Shown one piece after another: positions 18,002-29,100 of a stretch of 64,000 bases of DNA. The notes beneath the pieces are model-generated. The model searched no databases, was not told the DNA's origin, and saw nothing but the letters and a program-made list of their open reading frames with translations. Both the position numbers and the translations under genes were made by a program. Within the stretch, counting starts at the first letter, position 1, and each line of letters starts with the position of its first letter. Origin of the DNA: Bin80 sp965215475 (GTDB lineage Bacteria; Bacteroidota; Rhodothermia; Rhodothermales; Bin80); assembly GCA_965215475.1 (NCBI GenBank), contig OZ244061.1:3224001-3288000 (forward strand). Direction: 5' to 3'.

Positions 18002-19307
18002 GGATTCTTCATAGCTCATTGATGTTCTTCAACCATAACGTGGTAACGGATCCACTTAATAGAGGGGAATTTGGAGGTTCTATCACGAATTGTGTGGAAT
18101 GCAGGTCTAAACCTCCGCACTGGAATCGCAGCGCGGAAGTTTTCAAATCTTCTGTATCCTCTCCCAATGGTTTTGATTTCTTGAATGTTTCCGTTCATCC
18201 GTTCTGCTTTTGCACTGGACGGTCGGTTCCATAGTGCGTTGCAAACTCCATCAAAGTGGTTCTTAAACAGATCTGCAATGTTGATGACTTCCTGAATCCC
18301 CGTCTCTTGCACCTCGTCAAGCCATAAGTTGAGATACTCTTTCGCTTCCTGGAACGATGCGCATTCAAAGATGGCTTTGAAGTCTTCTCGGAATCGCCAA
18401 GCAACACTCACATGGAGGTTCGCTTCTTGGATCACCTGGAAGATTTCTTCTTGTTTTTGCGTGCGATTTTTTTCATTCTTCAACAGGGCGTACTGGCTCC
18501 CTTTGAGTTCTGGATGATCTTTGACCTCTCGCCTTCGTACTTGATGGATGGCTTGATGGAGATACTGGATTAAATGAAACCGATCATGAATCAAGAGGGC
18601 CTTGGGGAAGACTTCCTGTACCGCTCCAATGAACGCCAGCCACATATCGATCGATACCTGATCCCCGATCCGCTCTAAAATGCCCTCCAAGAGGTCGATC
18701 GTGCCTTTTTGGTGCGTCCTTATCTAACATCAAGAACGATTCCAAGATCCGACACTCCCCACCGTTGCGTACCGATGTCCGCGCTTGAGGGCCTTTTCAT
18801 CCATACGGATAGGACGAACGTTTGTCAGAGATCTGCGGGTCTCTCCGCGCTTCACCGCACGGTGCATCATGCGATGGACTTGGTTCATTCCGCACCGAAG
18901 AATTCCCGACGCTTTGGTTTGGTTCTTGGTTGCGTTCAAGAGATCAATCGCAAAACGTTCAAACGCATAGGTGACCCGACTCGATGGATCCGCCCAAGGA
19001 ATGCGGATCGTCTTCGGACCCTTAGGGGGGTGTACGCGGGGAACCCGACCGTGAATAAAACACTTCCAATTAAACAGATCCAGATGGCACCACTGACGCT
19101 CCTTGCGATGGATCATACAAGGTCCCAGGCTCGCCCGTCTCTGGGCGTACAAGATCCTTCCCCGAATGAGAAACATAAAGATCCACTCGCTTCTGCTCTT
19201 CCTTCGTTCTCACATCATCAATAGACCAGCAAGAGTCCAAATTTAACCACCGATGCATCGAAAACCTTAAATCGGTATCACGCATAAGAAAAGAAATTTG
19301 TGAATCC
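18002..19307 (-). mobile_element. ISL3-family element (copy D), inactive, ends approximate
   Basis: A third type of ISL3 transposase lies here. The probable ends share only GGATTC (GGGATTCTTCATA at about 18001 and, in reverse, GGATTCACAAA at 19307), so the borders are approximate. Three other remnants in this window (2640, 8690 and 25655) belong to this same transposase type. Confidence 0.5.
18016..19285 (-). pseudogene. ISL3-family transposase, frameshifted
   Basis: Three frames join to one protein. The N-terminal piece is 19070-19285 (DLVRPETGEP, where the family has a CPxC motif). A middle piece at 18730-19176 has RIPWADPSSRVTYAFERFAI and IRMDEKALKRGHRYATV (first Asp region). The C-terminal piece at 18016-18690 has VSIDMWLAFIGAVQEVFP (second Asp), LIHDRFHLIQYL and the glutamate region SSAKAERMNGNIQEIKTIGR. 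Frame changes near 19130 and 18700 inactivate it. The C-terminal segment is the best reference in this window for recognising the shorter remnants. Confidence 0.78.
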
Positions 19308-19405
19308 TATATTAATCAATCCCACACAATTCGGGTAGAATCAATATAATTATCTAAACAAATGAACGGTTCTAATTCGGGAGTGATCTCTTCCAGAACC
19401 AGCAA

Positions 19406-19431
19406 AGGCCCCACCGATTCCGGCGGGGCCT
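19406..19431 (-). terminator. GC-rich hairpin after the membrane protein gene
   Basis: A 7-bp stem AGGCCCC and GGGGCCT encloses an inner CCG/CGG pair. It sits 36 bp beyond the stop of the minus-strand gene at 19467 and is followed on that strand by TTTGC. The long GC stem fits an intrinsic terminator, though the T tract is short. Confidence 0.5.
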
Positions 19432-19466
19432 CCACAAAACGGATCTATAAGTCTGGTGAGAAACTT

Positions 19467-20568
19467 CTACGCTTCGACCTTATCCAGATGGGCGGATCCT
19501 GACATGCGCGGGAATTCTCGGGGAGGTAAATAGATAAGATTCATCTTACGCACTTCGTTGTATGCGCGGTTGGCCTCTTCATAAACCTCATCTGACGGAT
19601 CCCATTTCCGTTTTCGTAGACGATAGTTAATCAAAAAGACTAAATCATATCGAATTGCACAAAAAGCAAGTACAAGTGTGCAAAAACATACGAACCATTT
19701 CTGTAGATAAAATTTGCCGACACCCGATAAGAAGTGTTCACTGTCGTAAACCATGGGGTCTTCAAACATGCTATACCCCAAGGGCCATGCTAAAGCGATA
19801 ATTACACAAAGTGGGGAAACCCAAGTGTTAATTCTAGCTGCCACAAGCATTCTGCGGATACCCCACAAACTTCGTTCTTTCGACCATCTATTTGAATGTA
19901 AATTACTCATATTACCCTCGCCAAGTGAGATTACAATTGGTGTTCCATTGGTACTCGTTGATTCCGTGGGGACAAACTCTACAGTCATCCCTGTTCTTAC
20001 AATCCCCTCGACATCTATGATACGAATACATTGTGTGCCACAGCATCCCCCAATAATATACCCCTCCACCTGCAAAACATAACGGGGTACCGCTTCCTCC
20101 AGATGCAATCGAGCAGGCAATTGCTCCCCATAGGGATTCCCATCCCCTACTTGCGAGTGCGTCCAGGCCAGCTCGCTCGCACCCATCCGCACATCTGCAA
20201 CATTCTAGGCAGCACGATATACACACGTATTGCGCTTCACTACCTCCAAACCATCCCGTTACGGTTGCAATAATGGACGATATGGGCAAAATACTGGCAT
20301 GGCTAACTGTAATTTGCTGAGGGCTGTTGCAACTCAAACTACCAGTTTCCTGGGCGAATGCATCTTGACTTGCTCTGTAGATGAGTTGCTTCCAACCCGT
20401 TGTATCAACATCTGCGCCGCCGTATACCGTGGCAAATTCCGTCATCAAACTTTCAACCTCCATTAGATACTCCGGGGAAATGATGGGACTGAATGCATCT
20501 AGATAATCATCCCGATTTGATTCGTACCATTTATCTTGATTGTGCTCCTCTTCCGAAAACTTCTTCAC
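19467..20568 (-). pseudogene. uncharacterised membrane protein gene, one frameshift
   Basis: Two overlapping frames read best as one gene of about 366 codons. The N-terminal frame opens MKKFSEEEHNQDKWYESNRD and is natural to about 20210 (TGWFGGSEAQYVCISCC). It then turns cysteine-rich and atypical, while the other frame continues sensibly (NVADVRMGASELAWTHSQVG) without a break into a C-terminal region with two membrane segments, roughly INTWVSPLCVIIALAWPLGY and KWFVCFCTLVLAFCAIRYDL. One missing base near 20205 would explain this. I do not recognise the family. If no frameshift exists, the products would be a 218-residue protein and a 147-residue membrane protein starting at 19910. Confidence 0.5.
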
Positions 20569-20601
20569 TTGAAAGTCTCCTTCCGCTTTAGAGTATTCCT
20601 C

Positions 20602-20889
20602 TCAAACTGGCGAACGTTGCAACACCTTTTCAACGTTGCCCATGACTTTTTCAAACTCCTTTTCATCCATCTCGCGAATGGCGCTTGATGCATGAGTAAA
20701 TCAATTTGTTTGGGCTTTGGCAATCGCCTTCAGGTATGCTTCCGGCGTATCAAGAGACTGCTGATTGGCGAACTCGATTTCTGTAACTGCCGAATCGTTA
20801 CAACCGGCGATCAGTAGCCCGAAGGCTAGAAGAAAAATGGGAGAGGGGGGAGGAGAAAGGGTTTTTATACCCTGAATAAAGTTTATCAT
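20602..20889 (-). pseudogene. small lipoprotein gene with an internal TGA
   Basis: From the ATG at 20889 the product has a lipoprotein signal (IFLLAFGLLIAGCNDS, lipobox IAGC) and runs 62 residues to a TGA at 20701. Past that stop the same frame stays open and protein-like (FTHASSAIREMDEKEFEKVM) to a second TGA at 20602, 33 bp before the next gene. The simplest reading is a 95-residue lipoprotein with a TGG-to-TGA change. The shorter 62-residue lipoprotein may still be made. No family was recognised. Confidence 0.5.
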
Positions 20890-21043
20890 GATTTGATTAG
20901 GTTTTATGAAAAGGTACTCTGCACGGACAGTAGGAATCATCTCCGTTCCCGCGCGCTGCCAATATATACAATTCTCATTAAACAATGAAATTGATCAATT
21001 ACTAAATGGTTACTTTGAGACCTAATTCCCGTTTTTTTGGCCG

Positions 21044-21313
21044 TTACGCTGCTTTCTTACCTTTCAACCATCCTTTATCTGTGAGTAGTACCAGTAACTC
21101 TTCTTGCGTCTTGGTGCTTTTGAGTTTATTACACGGGCCACAAAGAAGTTGAAGATTCGAGATATGATCCGTCCCTCCCTTTGATTTGGGAATAATATGA
21201 TCGACCTCAAAATAACGGGACTTGAAATGTTCTTCGCATCCGTTACAAAAGCTCCCCTGCTCGCCATGCCATATAGATATTTGGCTCTTCAGCTTTTTCT
21301 GTGAGAAATTCAT
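21044..21313 (-). CDS. HNH endonuclease domain, 5' end replaced by an ISL3 terminus
   Basis: This 89-residue frame contains a full HNH core: the zinc pair CNGCEEHF, the catalytic region FEVDHIIPKSKGGTDHISNL and the second zinc pair LLCGPCNKLK. Its first ten codons (MNFSQKKLKS) and the ATG lie inside the right inverted repeat of the ISL3 copy at 21283-22600. The identical bases occur at the end of ISL3 copy A (38624-38653), where no HNH gene follows. The natural gene was therefore longer and has lost its 5' part to the insertion. Similar HNH segments occur at the C-terminus of DNA methyltransferases and in free-standing nucleases. Whether this fusion is expressed is unknown. Confidence 0.6.
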   Translation of the reverse strand: MNFSQKKLKSQISIWHGEQGSFCNGCEEHFKSRYFEVDHIIPKSKGGTDHISNLQLLCGPCNKLKSTKTQEELLVLLTDKGWLKGKKAA

Positions 21314-22600
21314 TTTTTTCAGATTCTGGGGCTCAAATCTAGTCCGCCCAAATGAAAGTAAATTGCGTCTATGAATCGGTCTTTGTTCCGGAATCCACGT
21401 GCACGAACCTTGATGGTTTTGATCCGGCTGTTGATGCGTTCGGCAGGGCCATTACTCCCCTTCAGAACGATCGCATTGAGGATTCCATATACGTGATTTT
21501 GTATCAGTTTGGCTGCTTTTTTCATCGGTTCCAGTCGGCAGCGCATGGCCCAGCTCAACCATTTCGTCCAGTACTTGTGTGCCCAACCCCGGGTTTTATC
21601 ATGCCATAGATTTCGAGCCGTTTCCTTGATCGCCCAGGCTCGGGCCGTTCGTAGGGTACGGGTACGGAGCGCATGGAATGCCTTCTTCTGCTTCATGGAC
21701 ATGTTGGGAGGACGTTTGAGCCACAGGTATTTCCTTCCCGTCCGCATCTCATTCCCACTCTTGCGGAGTTCTTTGTGCTCCTGTCGCCGCACCTTATCGA
21801 CCCCATCTCCCAGGTGCTTGGAGACATGGAACCGGTCAAAGCAGATCTTCTCGTTGGTATGGGGAAGGCAGGCTTGGGTTGCATGAATCTACGCCGGCCA
21901 CCGATCCATCTCCGAATTCCCTGCAACTGAGTCGGCGATACTTGCGGATACCAACCCATCCTAGTGCTCTTTTCTCGTCCAATCCCCACATATAGTACCG
22001 TATCTGCAATGGACACCATCGTCAGGTACTTGTGGTACGCGACCTCATCCACACAAAGGTTGGCAACTACCTCCTCCTTTCTTCAAGCCTTCCACCGCAC
22101 GCCGTTGGATCCCGGCAATGCCCTTCCAGCCGATTCCCAACTGACGGGAAATCGCCAAAAGACTTGCCTTCTTGGCCCATCCGATCACATACTCCTCAAA
22201 GTCACGGGTGTAGCGGGAACTTGCGTCGGCCCAGGGAACCCGGACCGTCTTTACTCCATGCTCCGAACATTGAATCCGGGGAATCCGTGCAACCAGAATC
22301 GTTTGATATGTACATGTATCCAGGTGGCGCCATTGTCGCTCCGTACGAAGATCATAAAAGGGACCTACCTTGCCACACTTCGGACAGGTCAACGAAGACG
22401 GATCGGTACAGGTCAACGTTACCGTCCTTCGTTGGGCTTGATCATCGTAGGTGTCTTCCAAAATCTCCCAGGGTGCCTGGAGACCTAGGCTTTTCTCAAC
22501 AGAGGAGGTGTTTTGCATGGGATTCTTTAAATTCAGGGGAACCATGAAATTCGAAAGTTCCTAAATCTATGAGTTAATTCACAATAAAGGGCGAAGACCC
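21283..22600 (-). mobile_element. ISL3-family element (copy B), inactive, 1318 bp
   Basis: The terminal inverted repeats are GGCTCTTCAGCTTTTTCTGT at 21283 and, in reverse, GGGTCTTCGCCCTTTATTGT ending at 22600, both of canonical ISL3 type. No clear 8-bp target duplication is seen (AGATATTT and CTAATTTT). It belongs to the same type as copy A at 35348-38653, with high nucleotide similarity along the length. The right end supplies the start codon of the HNH frame. Confidence 0.8.
21319..22545 (-). pseudogene. ISL3-family transposase, frameshifted
   Basis: The N-terminal 160 residues are open (22045-22545): the zinc motif LTCPKCGKVGPFYDL, the HTH-like RDFEEYVIGWAKKASLLAIS and GWKGIAGIQRRAVEGLK. 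After a frameshift near 22050 the frame passes VDEVAYHKYLTMVSIADTVL. A further change near 21900 leads to KICFDRFHVSKHLGDGVD and the C-terminal glutamate signature SNGPAERINSRIKTIKVRAR (21319-21792). The copy A transposase shows the same protein with a different set of lesions. Confidence 0.8.
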
Positions 22601-22790
22601 CTAATTTTTGGAGCATCCGGTTCTATCACATTCAGATTAAATTTCACGTAAATATTAGGGTATTAAAGAGATGAACAGTCAGCTTTTAATCTTGACCATC
22701 AGTTGATGTATCGACTCAAATTGAACCATGCCACCTTGGCTGAGTTTGTGGTTTTCCGTTGCATTTCCACATCATTTTCATTAGTACGAG

Positions 22791-24269
22791 ATGATTAATG
22801 CCATTAATGTCCGTGCTCTCGTAAAGCGATTATGCGAGCATCCAAGAGAAAGGGAGTGGTTTGAATTCAAATCTAGCTATACTCCTCCTGATAAAGTTGG
22901 ACAAAATATTTCAGCAATTGCAAATGCGGTTGCAATTGCTGAAAGACCTTACGGGTATATAGTTTGGGGAATTAACGACAGTGATCATCGGATTATTGGA
23001 ACGACTTTCAATCCTGACTCAAAAAAAGTAAATCGTGACGATCTTGATCACTGGTTATCTCATCGGCTAAACCCTTCCATTGACTTCCGTTTTATAAAGG
23101 ATGAAATAAATGGAGAGACCGTTGTTGTACTGGTAATTCCCAGTGCAGATCACCGGCCTGTCAGATTTGATAATGAGGCGTACATTCGTATCGGTTCTCA
23201 CACTAGGAGACTGAATGATTTCCCTGATAAGGAAAAACTACTTTGGCGTATACTGGACACCCGCATTTTTGAAGCAGAAATTGCCATTGAGGGCATGGAA
23301 GAGGACGAAGTATTGCATTTACTAGCGTACGAGTCTTATTTCGATCTAGCGAAAACTCCTATGCCTCGGGATAAATCAATTCTGTTGAAGACACTACAAA
23401 GCGAGCAATTCATACGTCAACGTGACGATGGTGCTTGGGATATTTTGAATTTGGGTGCTTTGGCTTTTGCAAGGAATCTAGGAGATGCACCGTCATTGCG
23501 AAGAAAGCCAGCAAGGATTGTCCAGTATTCTGGCCCGGGTAGGTGGTCGCAAAGTCGAGAAGAAGAATTGACCGCAGGATATGCTACAGGTTTTTCTGCA
23601 ATTATGGATTGTGTAAGTAAGTTAACACCCATTGAAGAGATCTTTGATGGTGGATTCAGAAAAGAGAAGCCACGATTCCCAGAAATCCCGGTTCGCGAGG
23701 TCATTGTAAATGCATTGATTCATCAAGATTTGACTGCAAGGGGGGCAGGTCCGTTGATTGAGATCTTTGAGGATCGCATGGAGGTATTAAATCCAGGAGT
23801 GCCTCTAATTGACGCTAAACTTTTTATCAGTGCTCCTCCCAAGTCACGCAATGAAGCCCTAGCTAGTCTCCTTCGAAGATTCGGAATATGTGAAGAACGT
23901 GGTATCGGATGGGACCGTATCGTCCACGAGATTGAAATACTACGGTTACCAGCACCACGAATTGAAGTGATCAGCGACAGTACACGGGTTACTCTTTATG
24001 CGTCGAGGCCATTATCCACAATGAGTCTTGCAGATCGAGTAGAAACCATCTACCTGCATGCTTGTCTACAATATGTGAATGGTGATCATGTAACTAATGC
24101 GACTATTAGAGAACGATTTGGTCTGGGGCAGAAAGGTAGTTCCAAGGCATCGGGTTTTTTGGCAGAGGCTGTAGCTGCTGGAGCTATTGTGTCATCGGAG
24201 GCAAATTCAGGCCGAAAATTCACGAAGTATATCCCGTACTGGGCAAGGGGTTCAGCAGCCGTGCAATAG
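22791..24269 (+). CDS. AlbA_2 (Schlafen-like) / HATPase_c_4 protein
   Basis: This 492-residue protein has an N-terminal AlbA_2 domain (EWFEFKSSYTPPDKVGQNIS, AIANAVAIAERPYGYIVWGI, residues 15-130), which binds nucleic acid and is related to Schlafen proteins. A GHKL-type ATP-binding region follows (VREVIVNALIHQDLTARGAG near residue 305, FEDRMEVLNPGVP near 325), with a C-terminal winged-helix-like part. Proteins of this build are called putative transcriptional regulators and often sit in defence or prophage regions. It lies alone between ISL3 copy B and the decayed stretch before the restriction-like operon. No partner gene is adjacent. Confidence 0.85.
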   Translation: MINAINVRALVKRLCEHPREREWFEFKSSYTPPDKVGQNISAIANAVAIAERPYGYIVWGINDSDHRIIGTTFNPDSKKVNRDDLDHWLSHRLNPSIDFRFIKDEINGETVVVLVIPSADHRPVRFDNEAYIRIGSHTRRLNDFPDKEKLLWRILDTRIFEAEIAIEGMEEDEVLHLLAYESYFDLAKTPMPRDKSILLKTLQSEQFIRQRDDGAWDILNLGALAFARNLGDAPSLRRKPARIVQYSGPGRWSQSREEELTAGYATGFSAIMDCVSKLTPIEEIFDGGFRKEKPRFPEIPVREVIVNALIHQDLTARGAGPLIEIFEDRMEVLNPGVPLIDAKLFISAPPKSRNEALASLLRRFGICEERGIGWDRIVHEIEILRLPAPRIEVISDSTRVTLYASRPLSTMSLADRVETIYLHACLQYVNGDHVTNATIRERFGLGQKGSSKASGFLAEAVAAGAIVSSEANSGRKFTKYIPYWARGSAAVQ

Positions 24270-24891
24270 ACGGTACGCTACATTCATTAGAAAGAGGTTT
24301 TATTTTCTGGTCATTTTCTGAAATCGCCATTTTCATCTAAAATAAACTCCTTGGAAGCCCCTGGGATACTTTAGAATAGGTTTTTTTATTTTTCGCTTAT
24401 TTTCCAAAAATGCAGCTTTGATCTCAAAAAGATGATTCCTGCCTAGTGTTTGCTCTGAAGATTGGTTCCTTTCATGCTTGATTACGTGGCTCACGGGAAT
24501 TCAGGTATGAGACAATCCCTGCTCTGCTCGAAATGAGTGTTACACTTCAATCGGAACACCCAAGATAGCTGCATTTCGGTAAGATCTTGTTGAATTTCAG
24601 ATTGAGTTAATTCATTTGACATGGTTTTGCTTAGTTTAAGTTCTAAAAGAAATGTCTGAGGGAGATCGTCTTTGGCAAGGATATATAACGAAGAATTCAA
24701 CCTGACCATGAGCAGATCCCATTTGTCGTAAAAAATCTACTTTTGAACATATCGTCAGAAATTGATTGATATCAAACCTAGAGGAAGAAGCTTATAAACG
24801 ACATGTTATGATAGGATCGCAAATTTGGGAAAGAACAAATACATCTTGTCGGCATAACCTGGTTGGGTAAAATGATACGAAAAAATTTTTC

Positions 24892-25192
24892 GTGGATATA
24901 ACTCTACTTCAGATTGTTTTGGCGGCAGTTACTGCATTAGTCGCTATGTTTGGAATACAGCTTATGGTTTTCCTGGTGTTGTTTCGAAGAATGGAGCGAT
25001 CTATGGAACGGATACGATTGGATATAAAAGATCTTGACACGAAACAAGCTTGATACTAAACAAGAACGTCTGATACTGCAGATTTACAATCTAAATGGAA
25101 AAGTAAATCGACTGATTGGACACGCATTTGGAGTTGGAACGCAGATAGAAGAAGGCGATGAGGAAACGAAACAAATGGCGGTGGAATCATGA
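24892..25192 (+). pseudogene. small membrane/coiled-coil protein gene with one frameshift
   Basis: From a GTG at 24892 the frame reads DITLLQIVLAAVTALVAMFG then IQLMVFLVLF, a single membrane helix, followed by a charged heptad-like stretch (RRMERSMERIRLDIKDLDTK) to a stop at about 25050. The shifted frame continues the same pattern (LDTKQERLILQIYNLNGKVN then RLIGHAFG) to 25192. A single indel near 25045 separates the two. I do not recognise the family, which looks like a small inner-membrane protein with a cytoplasmic coiled coil. Confidence 0.4.
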
Positions 25193-25654
25193 GTGTTGCC
25201 TGATCGCCAGAGACATGCTTTAGTTTCATTAGGATCACTTTGAAGATGTTCATCATAAATGAATGCCCTAAACCATGGAATCGTGTGTCATGAGTTCTGA
25301 TGTAGAATGCAGACTTTGTTTGAAGGCAGATTTGGACTAGATAATGGATTCGGGGATATTGCTGTAGATTTTACACTCCCCATCCGCCGTCTTGCTATTC
25401 GGTTTTTTTTGATCCCTAGGATGTATTTCCTGAACCAGATTTAATTAGTGGCCTCCTGAAGAATCAGCAATCATGAAAAAAGCATCCCAGAGACTATTCT
25501 GAACGATTTTTCCTTCAGTTTATTTTAGGTTAAAGAAAGTTTTGGTTCTACTCCGTTTTGTATGGAACGATTAATTTTGGTTGAACTAAAATCAATCACT
25601 TTCATGTCAAACAATATTCTTGCTTCCGTGATGCGCTATACTTTAGATTGTTTA

Positions 25655-25790
25655 TAATGCACTTTTTCATCCCCAATCCAATGCTAAATCTGAGCGAATG
25701 AATGGGGAAGTTCAAGAGGTCAAAACCATCGGAATAGGCTACCGAAGATTTGAAAACTTTAGAGGTGCAATTCTCTTCTTTTGTTGTGGG
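25655..25790 (+). pseudogene. ISL3-family transposase C-terminal remnant
   Basis: The frame reads ALFHPQSNAKSERMNGEVQE then VKTIGIGYRRFENFRGAI and ends LFFCCG*. It corresponds to the last 45 codons of the copy D type transposase, and the same stretch survives at 3130-3230 and 8930-9010. Nothing upstream of it is recognisable as transposase. Confidence 0.6.
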
Positions 25791-25867
25791 TAAAGATCTA
25801 GACTACCTGGTCATCAGATATGATCCCAAAACAATCGTAGTAGAACCAATTTGGATTGATCATTGAT

Positions 25868-26043
25868 GCAGCTTGGGTGACGAAACAGTATCAGACAGGA
25901 ATTAAGATCGGCAAGCAACATATGGAAGAAGTTCAGTTGATCCCCCAACAAAGTACTCCCGAAATGGAACTATGACCTTTATCCGTTTGAGGCGCAGAAA
26001 ATCAAAAAAAAGATACGCTCGCGTATTCAAGTTGTCTAAGTTA
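25868..26043 (+). pseudogene. ISAzo13-family transposase C-terminal remnant
   Basis: The frame DAAWVTKQYQTGIKIGKQHM matches DAVRVTKQYETGLKISKQQM of the ISAzo13 transposase at 39294-40989. After one frameshift it continues KWNYDLYPFEAQKIKKKIRS, matching the C-terminal HWNYDIYP of that protein. It lies 127 bp before the helicase start and could have brought or disturbed upstream regulatory sequence. Confidence 0.55.
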
Positions 26044-26169
26044 GTTGTGGACGAGCCCCTAGTCCATACTTATCAAGAGCGTTGTCAACTCCCACGATGT
26101 TCATTTTTTCAGTTTTGGTGACTGATGAAAACATATTGAGCAAACATCATAATCACATCTATATTTCCT

Positions 26170-29100
26170 ATGCACAAAAAGTCCCCTTCACCAGAAAGTC
26201 ACGATTATAAACTTTTCATTGTTGACAACAGCGTCAGAGGATGGAATGGACAGAGGTATCTCAACCAATGGTGTAGCATTGCCACATCCTTTGATATCGC
26301 AACTGGATACTTTGAAATCGGATCACTAATTGCGCTTGATGGTCAATGGCAAAAACTAAAAAAGATTCGGATTCTCATGGGATCCGAAACGACCTATCGT
26401 TCAAAAAAATTAATTCTTGATGCGGTAAAATCGCGAGCAACTGATGAGTTGGAGGGAAGACTTGAAACCGAAAAATTCAAGAATCCCTTCTTGAATGGAG
26501 TGCCAGGTATCATTGAAGCAATGCGTACAGGTAGGATTGAATGTCGCATCTACAATAAGGAAAAATTTCATGCAAAGGCTTATATCACGCATGCAAATCT
26601 AGAAGTAGTCGGCGCTCATGCGCTGGTAGGTTCAAGCAATTTTACCCGGCCTGGACTCACAGAGAATATTGAACTGAACGTTCAAATTCAAAGTGCTCGC
26701 GAAGTAGCACAACTGCAAGAATGGTTTGAAAACTATTGGGATGAAGCGGTGGAGGTCACCGACACGGTTATCAAGTTAATTGAACGTCACACGCACCAAT
26801 ACACTCCATTTGATGTTTACGCAAAGGCTTTACAAGAGTTTTTCCGTGGCCACGAACTAACGGCATCCGAATGGGATGAGACCGAATCGTGTATGTTTCA
26901 GAGGCTAGATCAATACCAGAAAGAAGCCTATTGGACGCTCATAAAGATAGCCAGGCAGCATGGGGGTGCTTTTTTGTGTGATTCTGTGGGGCTTGGCAAA
27001 ACTTTTGTCGGACTCATGTTAATAGAACGATTGATTCTCCACGAGAATAAACGCGTTGTGCTGTTTGCCCCTAAGGCAGTGACCGATGCGGTATGGGCTC
27101 CTGCTCTTTCCACATACTTGAATCATATTGGAGGAGTTGGAGGCGGTGCAGATTTCAGTAACCTTGCCGTATTTAATCATACAGATCTTGGTCGCAAGGG
27201 GGATTTTCCTGAGCGTTTTTCCCGAATCGCTGATCTTGCCGATGTAGTGATCATTGACGAGGCCCATTATTTTCGTAACCCTGGAAGACGCGGAGATGAT
27301 CAAGAATCCCCGTCTCGTTATTACCAATTGTATAATCTGCTTAATCATCGTCATCGACGAAAACAGGTTTTTCTATTGACGGCAACACCAATCAATAACA
27401 GGTTGACCGATTTTCGGCATATGATTGAATTGTTTACTGGAAAAGATGATGCTTATTTTGCTCAGACAATTGGCGTGAATAATCTGCGGGCGACCTTCAA
27501 TCAAATAGAAAAAGAGCTAAATCGCCAAATTGGTGAGAATGTAGACAACGTTTCAGAGCATCTGGCGAATGCTCAAGAAATTCTCTCTACTCAAGAGATT
27601 TTCCAAGCACTTGTTGTACAAAGAAGTCGAACTTACGCGCGGAAAAGCCAAGAAAATGAACATGGCAAGGCAGCACAATTCCCAGAGCGTAATCCCCCAA
27701 GGGTTGCCGAATACTCAATTGAAAAGGCATACGGAAATATGCTGTCTGTCTTGAAAAACGCATTTAAGAAAGACAATCCTTTATTCACACTCGCGATGTA
27801 CTACCCTCTTCACTGGTATACTGGGTCTAACGATGAGATTGATCCTTTTGAAGAAAACCGTCAAAAGCAGGTCCTCGGGCTTATCAGAACCAATTTCTTG
27901 AAAAGATTTGAAAGTTCAGTGGTTGCATTTGAAATTTCGTGTATCAGGTTACTTCAGAAACTACTAGCCTTCGTGGAAGTCCACTGCGAAACCAGTAATG
28001 AAATAGGCCAACTTGAACAATGGAAAACGCATAATTCTGATACTCTCAGATATTGTAATGCTCGCGTGTCTGAAATATGGAATGAGGAGGATGATATTGA
28101 ATCAGATGATGTCATACCTCAGGAGATTATAGATAATGTTACACCACTAGACAGAACCGAGTATGATGTCGCCGAAATGATTTCTGAAACCTTTTTAGAT
28201 CTTGATCAGGCAGTACAATTCCTGCGGGAGTTGCGAATGTTTGAATCCAAGCACGATGATAAACTGCAACAACTGATTGGACTGCTGAAATCAGACGATC
28301 TGCATCATCAAAAAGTGCTCATTTTCACGGAATTTGCTGACACTGCACGATATCTGAAACTCCAACTTGATGCCGAAGACATTCAAGGGATTGAACAAGT
28401 TGATGGCGGGACTAAACGAAATCGTGCGGAAATAATTCAACGATTTTCACCCTACTACAATGGTCTCTCAGCCCCAGAATTAAAGCAATCAGGATTAAAA
28501 GAAATTCAGGTACTGATCTCAACAGATGTTCTTTCTGAGGGATTAAATCTGCAAGATGCTTCTCGCCTGATCAATTATGATATTCACTGGAATCCAGTCC
28601 GTCTGATGCAACGAATTGGTCGTGTTGACCGTCGTATGAATCAGGATGTTGAGCGTAAAATGTTTGCGGATTTGCCCAAGTTAACCAAATCTGATCGTAA
28701 AGTGATGTTTTGGAATTTTTTGCCTCCTGACGAACTAAACGAGATTCTAAAACTCTACGAAAGGGTTACAAAAAAGACGTTATTGATTTCAAAAACACTT
28801 GGTATTGAGGGAGGAAAACTGCTCAGTCCAGATGATCTATTTGATGACTTAAAAGTGTGGAATGAATTCAAGTCTGATTACGAGGGTTCCTTAACATCTA
28901 CAGAGCAGATGCATCTTGAGTATCAGAATCTTCTACAATCTGATCCAGATCTTGAAAAAAGGTTGAGCCATTTTCCAGATTCTATTTTCAGTGGTAAGAA
29001 GTGTAGCTCAGAGTTTAATCGTGGTGCCTTTTTCTGTTACACTTTACCTGCGCTGGATAAGAATAATGAGACTTTTTCCGAAGAGGCTGGGGTTACCCGC

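Larger units (their letters stand above)
24270..26169. other. decayed stretch without an intact gene
   Basis: About 1.9 kb without an intact gene. It holds a possible broken frame on the minus strand at 24491-24709, a broken small membrane protein gene, an ISL3 3' remnant and an ISAzo13 3' remnant (listed separately), plus AT-rich DNA at 25200-25650 in which I recognise nothing. The last 125 bp should contain the promoter of the helicase gene, but no clear promoter motif stands out. Confidence 0.5.

Noticed and set aside
18709..19224. 171-codon plus-strand frame opposite ISL3 copy D
   Set aside because: It is antisense to a clearly recognisable transposase and has no protein-like pattern of its own.
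20602..20889. TGA recoded as tryptophan or selenocysteine in the small lipoprotein
   Set aside because: TGA ends many intact genes here, including nadK, folP and the FAD oxidoreductase, and no selenocysteine-type hairpin follows.
21044..22600. HNH gene as a passenger carried by the ISL3 element
   Set aside because: The right inverted repeat (GGCTCTTCAGC in reverse) lies within the first ten HNH codons, so the rest of the HNH frame is outside the element; copy A ends at the same base and has no HNH gene.
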